A stretch of 7,250 nucleotides of DNA from Victivallales bacterium Lenti_02 (GTDB taxonomy: Bacteria > Verrucomicrobiota > Lentisphaeria > Oligosphaerales > Lenti-02): the NCBI GenBank assembly GCA_001603055.1, contig LVAZ01000147.1, forward strand, positions 1 to 7,250, in the 5' to 3' direction. Shown here piece after piece: positions 1-4,985 of this stretch (position 1 is the first letter of the stretch; each line of letters starts with the position of its first letter). The translations under genes were made by a program, and so were the position numbers. The notes below the pieces were generated by a model. It had not been told where the DNA came from. It made no database searches and was given only the letters and a program-made list of their open reading frames with translations.

Positions 1-83
1 CCAGCAGGCGCGGCCCCCGCCGCGCTTGTTGCGCGTCGCGATTTCGCGAATCTTTCACAGGTTTTCCCCGCCGTCGGCACCGG

Positions 84-112
84 TAGTCAAGTATGATACT
101 TATATACGGATT
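84..112 (+). promoter_or_regulatory. AT-rich promoter/operator candidate upstream of the moaD-like gene
   Basis: This is the only AT-rich patch in the 177 bases before the first gene. It contains a 13-bp palindrome, AAGTAT-G-ATACTT, at 89-101. Inside the palindrome TATGAT (92-97) matches five of six bases of the sigma-70 -10 consensus, and TATATA follows at 101-106. No convincing -35 box lies 16-18 bases upstream of either, so an activator-dependent promoter, or a repressor site over the -10, is possible. Upstream, TCGCGA-TT-TCGCGA (36-49) is a second small inverted repeat. I do not recognise the operator family; it does not look like a full ModE site. The rest of 1-177 shows no supported gene. 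Confidence 0.4.
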
Positions 113-177
113 TCCCCTCCGAGGCCGACCCTCCGGCCCCGGCCGTTCCGCAACCTTCCAGAAGGAGACCGCGCCGG

Positions 178-456
178 ATGAAGATTCAAGTGGAATACGT
201 GGCCCAGTTCAAGGATGCGGCGGGTCTGGCATCGGAACCCGTTGCCTTGCCCGATGGTGCGGGACTTCTGGATTTGCTGCGGACGGTGGCGGGAATGCAC
301 CCCGAGCGGCTGGCCGGGCTCCTGCTGGACGAGGCGGGGACACCGCGCCCGAGCGCCCTGGTCTTTGTGGGCGACGAGCAGGCGGAATGGGACGAGGCGC
401 CGCCTCTGCGGGATGGTGTCACCGTGACCCTGATGGCCCCTCTGGCCGGAGGCTGA
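178..456 (+). CDS. MoaD/ThiS-family sulfur carrier protein
   Basis: This 92-residue protein has the size and layout of the beta-grasp sulfur carriers MoaD and ThiS. It opens with a beta strand (MKIQVEYVAQFKD) and has a MoaD-like helix around residues 28-46 (LLDLLRTVAGMHPERL). It ends in Leu-Ala-Gly-Gly. In this family a partner E1-like enzyme adenylates the terminal glycine, which is then converted to a thiocarboxylate that donates sulfur, classically to precursor Z in molybdopterin synthesis. The start is set by AAGGAG at 162-167, ten bases before the ATG. It is first in an apparent five-gene operon, five bases before a ThiF-like gene and ahead of modABC, which fits a Mo/W cofactor role. No MoaE is visible, so a specialised or alternative carrier is possible. 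Family is confident; the acceptor is unknown. Confidence 0.88.
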   Translation: MKIQVEYVAQFKDAAGLASEPVALPDGAGLLDLLRTVAGMHPERLAGLLLDEAGTPRPSALVFVGDEQAEWDEAPPLRDGVTVTLMAPLAGG

Positions 457-461
457 GAGAC

Positions 462-1238
462 ATGGCAAAAGCGAAAGACGAGGCCAACATGGCAAAACGG
501 GTGGCATTGACGGCGGCGGACCGGGCGCGGTACGAGTGGCAGATGTGGACGCCGGGATTTGGCGAGGAGGGGCAGGAAAAGCTGAAGGGCGCCTCCGTCC
601 TGGTTTCCCGTTGCGGGGGGCTGGGCGGCGTGGTGGCCTACGAGCTGGCGGCGGCCGGCATCGGAAAACTGGTGATCGCCCACGGCGGCAACGTGAAGCC
701 CAGCGACCTCAACCGGCAGTTGCTCATGACCACGGACTGGCTCGGCAAACCCCGCGTGGATTCCGCCTGCCGCCGCCTGAACGAGCTGAACCCGGACATC
801 GCGGTCGCGGGGGTTTCCGCCAACGTCGGCGAGGACAACGCGGCGGAGCTGGTGGCGTCGGTGGACGTGGTGGTCAGCGCCGCGCCGCTGTTTTCCGAGC
901 GGTTTCTGCTCAATCGCGAGGCGGTTCGGCAGGGCAAGGTGATGGTGGACGCGGCCATGTACGACACCTTCGCCACAGTCACCACCGTGGTGCCCGGCCA
1001 AGGCCCCTGTCTTTCCTGCCTGTATCCGGAGAATCCCCCCGCCTGGCGGCGGGAATTTCCGGTTTTCGGAGCCACCTCCGGGACGGCGGCCTGCATCGCC
1101 GCTCTCGAAGCCATCAAGGCCATTGCCGGCTTCGGCACGCTGCTGGTGGGCGAATTGCTCGTGTTCGATCTGGCGAACCTGAGTTTCCGCAAAATGAAAG
1201 TCAAACGCAATCCCACCTGTCCCGTGTGCGGCGGCTGA
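462..1238 (+). CDS. HesA/MoeB/ThiF-family protein with degenerate ATP site (possible pseudoenzyme)
   Basis: The 258-residue protein aligns along its length with MoeB/ThiF E1-like adenylyltransferases: an RYxxQ start (23-27), a glycine loop (52-56, GGLGG), an NRQ motif (84-86), GKPR (96-99) and two CxxC pairs (C183/C186 and C253/C256) matching the MoeB zinc site. By alignment from memory with E. coli MoeB, the ATP-site residues are mostly replaced: R14 by W26, the first loop glycine by R50, D62 by H74, D64 by G76, N70 by D82, K86 by R98 and D130 by P142. Only R73 (R85) and the later loop glycines remain. The MoeB-type C187 position is an arginine. The fold is probably kept but adenylation is doubtful. 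GGAGG at 448-452 supports this start; an in-frame ATG at 489 with GAGG at 480-483 is an alternative. It probably acts with the MoaD-like protein encoded just upstream. Confidence 0.87.
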   Translation: MAKAKDEANMAKRVALTAADRARYEWQMWTPGFGEEGQEKLKGASVLVSRCGGLGGVVAYELAAAGIGKLVIAHGGNVKPSDLNRQLLMTTDWLGKPRVDSACRRLNELNPDIAVAGVSANVGEDNAAELVASVDVVVSAAPLFSERFLLNREAVRQGKVMVDAAMYDTFATVTTVVPGQGPCLSCLYPENPPAWRREFPVFGATSGTAACIAALEAIKAIAGFGTLLVGELLVFDLANLSFRKMKVKRNPTCPVCGG

Positions 1239-1249
1239 AAGGAATACCA

Positions 1250-2038
1250 ATGTTTGGACGCAAGACATGGTTTTTCGTCGCCGGCATCGTGGTGCTGGTG
1301 GGGTGCATCGGTTTTATTCTGCTGGGCAGGGATGCTGGCACGGCATCCTCCGAACGGTTGCTGGTCTTCGCCGGAGCGGCCAGCCAGCCCGCCACCAGCG
1401 AGGTGGCCCGTCTCTTCGCCGAGCGCACCGGCATCGCCGTGGACTGCCATTTCGGCGGTTCCGGCACCGTGCTCAATCAGATGAAGATGGAACGAATCGG
1501 AGATCTCTACATCCCCGGTTCCGACGACTACATGGAACGGGCCGAGGCCGAGAAACTGGTGGACCCGGCGACCCGGCGGACCGTCTGCTGGCTGCTGCCG
1601 GTGATCTGCGTGCCCAAGGGCAACCCCGCCCGCCTCCAGAGTCTGGCCGATCTGGGCCGGGCCGGCCTGCGGGTAACCATCGGCGATCCCAAGTCCGTCT
1701 GTCTGGGCAGCATCGCCGTGGCCGCGCTGGAGAAGGCGGGCCTTTATGAGAGCGTGAGCCCGCGCATCGTGACCTTCGCCTCGGACTGCCAGCAGGTCGC
1801 CAGCCATATCCGTCTGGGCGAAGTGGACGCGGCCATTGGCTTCGACGTGTTCCAGCGGCAGTCGCCCGGCGACATGGACACACTGCCCATCGCCGGGGCA
1901 CCGACCGTTTCGGTGCCGGTGGCCGTGTCCGTCTTCAGCAAACAGCCTGAGCGGGCGCTGAAATTCGCGGAGTTCATCGCCGGTCCGGAAGGGAGGGAGG
2001 TGTTCGCCCGACATGGCTACACCGTCGAGAAGCCCTGA
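1250..2038 (+). CDS. modA: ModA-like molybdate/tungstate ABC transporter substrate-binding protein
   Basis: This 262-residue protein has a charged start, a hydrophobic segment (residues 7-25) and then a periplasmic binding protein fold of the ModA class. Family landmarks are the LLVFAGAAS loop (37-45), FGGSGTVLNQM (68-78), IPGSDDYMERA (88-98), GDPKSVCLGS (145-154) and DAAIGFDVF (193-201). It would capture oxyanions outside the membrane and hand them to ModB. L-V-G-C at 16-19 fits a lipobox, but the hydrophobic stretch continues past the cysteine, so lipoprotein or uncleaved anchor are both possible. AAAGGA at 1238-1243 sets the start. Six cysteines (19, 66, 113, 120, 151, 180) are many for an exported binding protein. 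Molybdate, tungstate or a related oxyanion cannot be told apart from sequence alone; the operon context favours Mo or W. Confidence 0.84.
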   Translation: MFGRKTWFFVAGIVVLVGCIGFILLGRDAGTASSERLLVFAGAASQPATSEVARLFAERTGIAVDCHFGGSGTVLNQMKMERIGDLYIPGSDDYMERAEAEKLVDPATRRTVCWLLPVICVPKGNPARLQSLADLGRAGLRVTIGDPKSVCLGSIAVAALEKAGLYESVSPRIVTFASDCQQVASHIRLGEVDAAIGFDVFQRQSPGDMDTLPIAGAPTVSVPVAVSVFSKQPERALKFAEFIAGPEGREVFARHGYTVEKP

Positions 2039-2870
2039 CCCGCCCCGGCGCTCGTGGCTGTCGGTCTGCGGGATGGTCTGGAGCTTCGGGTTCGTGCTGC
2101 TCCTGATCCTGCCCCTGGCGGCGCTCTATGTCCGCGCACCGTTCCGGATGGTCAGGATCGTCGAGTGCTGTCTCCTGGTGCGGGAGGCGATGTCCCTGTC
2201 CCTGTCCACCAGTCTGACCGCCACGGCGCTGACCTTCGTGTTCGGCACGCCGGTGGCCTACACCCTGGCCCGGGTGTCCTTTCGCGGGCGTCGCCTGGTG
2301 GAGGCCCTGATCGAGCTGCCCCTGACCCTGCCGCCGGTGGTGGCCGGGGTGGCCCTGCTGCTGGTTTTCGGCCGCCGGGGATTGGTCGGTCAGCATCTGG
2401 CGGTGCTGGGAATCGAGCTGTCCTTCACCCGGACGGCCGTGGTCATGGCCCAGTTCATGGTGGCCTCCCCGTATTACATCAAGGCGGCGACCGGGGCCTT
2501 CGCGATGGTGCCCGAGTCCCTGCTTCGCGCCTCGCGCACACTGGGGGCGGGGCCGTTCCACACCTTCCGCCGCGTGGTTCTGCCGCTTTGCCGCAACGGT
2601 CTCCTGGCCGGGCTGGCGATGACCTGGTCGCGGGCCATCGGCGAATTCGGGGCCACCATCATGTTCGCGGGCAATCTGCCCGGCCGCACCCAGACCATGC
2701 CGCTGGCCATCCTCACGACGATGAACCAGAATCTCCATGCGGGCGTGGTGCTTTCCGTGGCCATGCTGACCGTCTGCCTGCTCGTCTTCGTCGTGGCCCG
2801 CCATCTTCTGCAACCCGCCCTCGATCCTCTGAACCGCGCCGGGCGGGAGTCGCCGGAGGAACGGCGATGA
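2013..2870 (+). CDS. modB: ModB-type molybdate/tungstate ABC transporter permease
   Basis: This 285-residue polytopic membrane protein has about six hydrophobic segments, the first near residues 22-40. It contains the binding-protein-dependent permease (EAA) loop around 171-196, which docks the ATPase. The strings LPLTLPPVVAGVALLLVFG (102-120) and SRAIGEFGATIMFAGN (206-221) followed by PGRTQTMPLAI are hallmarks of ModB. It forms the inner-membrane channel for molybdate or tungstate together with the ModA-like and ModC proteins. The chosen ATG overlaps the end of modA by 26 bases and has GGAGG at 1996-2000, spaced rather far at 12 bases. An in-frame ATG at 2073 would remove the 20-residue basic and proline-rich tail before the first membrane segment and is a possible alternative start. 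Overlap with both neighbours indicates translational coupling. Confidence 0.93.
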   Translation: MATPSRSPDPPRRSWLSVCGMVWSFGFVLLLILPLAALYVRAPFRMVRIVECCLLVREAMSLSLSTSLTATALTFVFGTPVAYTLARVSFRGRRLVEALIELPLTLPPVVAGVALLLVFGRRGLVGQHLAVLGIELSFTRTAVVMAQFMVASPYYIKAATGAFAMVPESLLRASRTLGAGPFHTFRRVVLPLCRNGLLAGLAMTWSRAIGEFGATIMFAGNLPGRTQTMPLAILTTMNQNLHAGVVLSVAMLTVCLLVFVVARHLLQPALDPLNRAGRESPEERR

Positions 2871-3943
2871 GCACCGTCCCGGTGGCCGTCGCGGCCCGCA
2901 TCCTGCTTCCCCTGCGTCACTTCGATATCGATGTGGACTTTTCCGTCGCCCCCGGCGAGACGCTGGTGATGGTGGGGGCCAGCGGCGCGGGCAAGACCTC
3001 GGTGCTGCATGCGCTGGCCGGGCTTGCCTGCCCCCGGGAAGGACGCATCCTTTTCGGCGAGCGGGTCGTCTTCGACTCCGCCGCCGGGACCGAAGTCCGC
3101 GCCGAGGACCGCCGGGTCGGCTATGTCTTCCAGGACTACGCCCTGTTTCCCCATCTGAACGTGTTCGAGAATGTCGCCTACGGCCTGCGTGCCCGGCGTC
3201 TGCCGGAGGCCACCATCCGCGAGCGGGTGGAGAGCCTGCTGGACCGATTGCGCATCGCGGGCCTGGCCCGGGCCTGGCCCGCCCGCATCTCGGGCGGCGA
3301 GCAGCAGCGCGTCGCTCTCGCCCGCGCCCTCGCGCTCGAACCGGACCTGCTGCTGCTGGACGAGCCGGTGGGGGCGCTCGACTCGACCTCCCGCAAGCAT
3401 GTGCGCCGGGAACTTCGCCAGCTCCTGGGCGAGCTGGGCGTGACCGCCATCCTCGTCACCCACGACTACGAGGACGCTCTGGTGCTGGGCCGACGGGTCA
3501 TGGTCATGGACCAGGGCCGCATCAGCCACCAGGGAACCCACGAGGAATTGCTGCGCCATCCCCGTTCCCAATTCGTGGCCGACCTCACCGGGGTCAACTA
3601 CTTCGAGGGCGTCGCCCAGCCGGGAAGCGGCCAGCCGCGCGAAATCCGCATCGGAGCGCAGACGGTTTTCGGACTGACCGACGGCACCGGGGAGGTCAGC
3701 GTCTCCTTCTTCCCCGCCGACGTGACCATCAGCACCGAGGCGCCCCATTCCTCGGCCTGCAACGTGGTCGTCGGCCCGATTGCGGAGGTGGTGAATCTGG
3801 GCGGTCGCCTGCGTTTGGCGCTGGGTGGCCCCCTGCCCCTCGTCGCGGAACTGACGGAAGCCTCCTATGCCAGCCTCGGGCTGGAGGTGGGCAGGGAGGT
3901 CTACGCCTCGTTCAAGGCCAGCGCGGTACGCATTTCCGCCTAG
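2867..3943 (+). CDS. modC: ModC-type molybdate/tungstate ABC transporter ATP-binding protein
   Basis: The 358-residue ATPase has all ABC signatures: Walker A GASGAGKT (37-44), Q-loop Q89 in FQDYALFPHL, signature ISGGEQQR (141-148), Walker B LLLLDEP with catalytic E166, D-loop GALD (169-172) and switch H199. The SGGE form of the signature is usual for ModC. Residues from about 288 to the end (SSACNVVVGPIAEVVNLGGR and on) form a C-terminal TOBE/Mop-like domain, which in ModC can bind the oxyanion for feedback. It powers import through ModB at the cytoplasmic face. GGAGGA at 2855-2860 precedes the start, and ATGA couples it to the modB stop. The stop codon overlaps that of the convergent thiF by four bases. 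The substrate (Mo or W) is inferred from neighbours. Confidence 0.92.
   Translation: MSTVPVAVAARILLPLRHFDIDVDFSVAPGETLVMVGASGAGKTSVLHALAGLACPREGRILFGERVVFDSAAGTEVRAEDRRVGYVFQDYALFPHLNVFENVAYGLRARRLPEATIRERVESLLDRLRIAGLARAWPARISGGEQQRVALARALALEPDLLLLDEPVGALDSTSRKHVRRELRQLLGELGVTAILVTHDYEDALVLGRRVMVMDQGRISHQGTHEELLRHPRSQFVADLTGVNYFEGVAQPGSGQPREIRIGAQTVFGLTDGTGEVSVSFFPADVTISTEAPHSSACNVVVGPIAEVVNLGGRLRLALGGPLPLVAELTEASYASLGLEVGREVYASFKASAVRISA
3940..3943. other. Convergent stop codons sharing CTAG
   Basis: TAG at 3941-3943 ends modC, and CTA at 3940-3942 is the reverse complement of the TAG ending the minus-strand thiF. The two genes therefore overlap tail to tail by four bases, leaving no room for a terminator between them. 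Confidence 0.9.
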
Positions 3944-4752
3944 TCCTCGTCGGGTTCGAGCCCGAGCAGGAGGCGCAGCACAGCGTTCGCCTGGTGCGAG
4001 GCGGCGATGCCGACCCGGGGCGCCATCAGCCCCATGCCGGGACGGGCCGCCGTTTCCTCGTCGCCCACCAGATAGAGATTCTTGAGCAGGCGCCGGGTCT
4101 GGATGCGGTTGGCGGGGCCATAGCCGGCCAGACCGCTGACGGTGACCAGGGGAAGGTCCGGACGGTGCCTGCGGAACGTTTTCACCAGCATGCTCTTGGC
4201 CGCCTGCGTGTCGAATGCCTCGGCCAGCACCTGGACGGTGCCGAACACTTCGAGGGCGTTGACTTCGTCGAGGCGGACAACGGTGGCTTCGACCTCGACG
4301 TAGGGATTGATCTGGGCGATGACCTCGCGCAGGGCGTCCGCCTTGTACATGCCGATCTGGGCGACCGTGTAGTGCTGGCGGTTGAGATTGCTCGGCTCGA
4401 CCACGTCGAAATCCGCCAGCACCAGCTTGCCCACCCCGGTCCGGGCCAGCGCCACGGCCAGAGTCGAGCCGAGCCCTCCCAGCCCGGCGATGCCGACCGC
4501 CCCCTGGCGGACGCGCTGGTGGACCCCCGGCGTGTGCCGGGCCACCAGCAGGGACTCCATCTCCCCGGCGGAGGGCATTTCGCCCCGGCGGATGAAATGC
4601 ACGGCGTCGCCCTCGCGAAGCTCGCGGTCCTCGGCGGCGATGGCACCGTTGAAGACGACCACGTCCGCGCCGGGTTTCGTCTGGTCGCGAAGCTGGAACA
4701 GGGTCGTCCCCGGAGGCAGTTCGCGCTCGTTTTCGTGCAACAGAATCTTCAT
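3940..4752 (-). CDS. thiF: ThiF-family sulfur carrier adenylyltransferase with N-terminal ThiS-like domain
   Basis: This 270-residue protein joins a beta-grasp ThiS-like domain (residues 1 to about 58) to a ThiF/E1-like Rossmann domain. The head has ThiS-like text (PPGTTLFQLRD, VVFNG, LREGDAVHFIRRG) but no Gly-Gly end, so it is unlikely to be a sulfur donor itself. The catalytic part is intact: GLGGLGS (90-96), DFDVVEPSNLNRQ (114-126) with D114, D116, N122 and R125, then K137 and D181. It lacks the zinc CxxC pairs of MoeB, which fits the shorter ThiF group with a fused ThiS-like head found in anaerobes. It should activate a carrier C-terminus with ATP, classically ThiS for thiamine thiazole. 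No thiS, thiG or thiH is visible, so the partner could be the MoaD-like protein of this window. GGGAG at 4759-4763 (minus strand) lies six bases before the ATG. Confidence 0.88.
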   Translation of the reverse strand: MKILLHENERELPPGTTLFQLRDQTKPGADVVVFNGAIAAEDRELREGDAVHFIRRGEMPSAGEMESLLVARHTPGVHQRVRQGAVGIAGLGGLGSTLAVALARTGVGKLVLADFDVVEPSNLNRQHYTVAQIGMYKADALREVIAQINPYVEVEATVVRLDEVNALEVFGTVQVLAEAFDTQAAKSMLVKTFRRHRPDLPLVTVSGLAGYGPANRIQTRRLLKNLYLVGDEETAARPGMGLMAPRVGIAASHQANAVLRLLLGLEPDED

Positions 4753-4985
4753 GGGCGGCTCCCGCTGAATCCGTCTTTCGCTGACTATGCATCCTGGGTC
4801 CCCGCAAGACGATGCGAACAGGCGGTTTTCACGGTTTGTTCACGGGTGAAGAACCGCCGGGGCCTGCTCGCCGTATACATTGGGAGGGACGATGCGACCG
4901 ATCGTGTGCTCGGGTCGGATGGCATTCCCGGCTGGCGGTTCGTGCAGGAACTGTCCGCCCGACGAAAACGACTATGGAGGTCGTC
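4753..4985. promoter_or_regulatory. Divergent intergenic region with stem-forming leader
   Basis: This 233-base gap separates the starts of thiF (minus) and the tandem binding lipoprotein (plus) and must carry signals for both. Read on the plus strand it holds several possible RNA stems. The strongest is GGCGGTT-TTCAC (4821-4832) against 4846-4858, twelve pairs with one bulged base and a 13-base loop. Next are CGACCGA (4895-4901) with 4910-4917, and GGCGG (4934-4938) with CCGCC (4955-4959). TATACAT at 4874-4880 could be a -10 element, though no good -35 is seen. I do not recognise a known riboswitch class, and no short leader gene is supported. Confidence 0.45.
4968..4984 (+). promoter_or_regulatory. 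Ribosome binding site inside a small hairpin
   Basis: GGAGG at 4976-4980 lies five bases before the ATG at 4986 and decides that start over the in-frame ATGs at 4812 and 4974. ACGAC (4968-4972) can pair with GTCGT (4980-4984), placing most of the Shine-Dalgarno in a seven-base loop. Five pairs are weak on their own, so any control of translation is a suggestion only. Confidence 0.5.

Noticed and set aside
1..96. Open plus-strand frame from the window edge to a TGA at 94-96, possibly the tail of an upstream gene
   Set aside because: Only 31 codons, low-complexity Ala/Val text, and it would run through the palindrome and putative -10; other frames are also open here because of high GC.
93..461. 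Long N-terminal extension of the ThiF-like gene from an ATG at 93
   Set aside because: It reads through the whole MoaD-like gene in another frame, has no ribosome site, and its translation is Arg/Gly-rich with no family resemblance.
2474..4807. Very long minus-strand open frame across modB, modC and thiF
   Set aside because: Composition is Arg/Gly/Pro-rich with no motifs, as expected for the antisense of high-GC genes.
4920..4946. Sigma-54 promoter (TGGC ... TGCA near 4933-4945)
   Set aside because: GG and GC are eight bases apart instead of the required ten.
4812..4985. Earlier in-frame start at 4812 for the tandem lipoprotein
   Set aside because: It lacks a ribosome site and would put 58 hydrophilic residues before a clear lipoprotein signal; GGAGG before 4986 fits far better.
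4753..4985. TPP or cobalamin riboswitch before the lipoprotein or thiF
   Set aside because: No TPP hallmarks such as CTGAGA or the ACC-N-TGAACCTGA type segment, and no cobalamin-box GCCACTG, seen on either strand.
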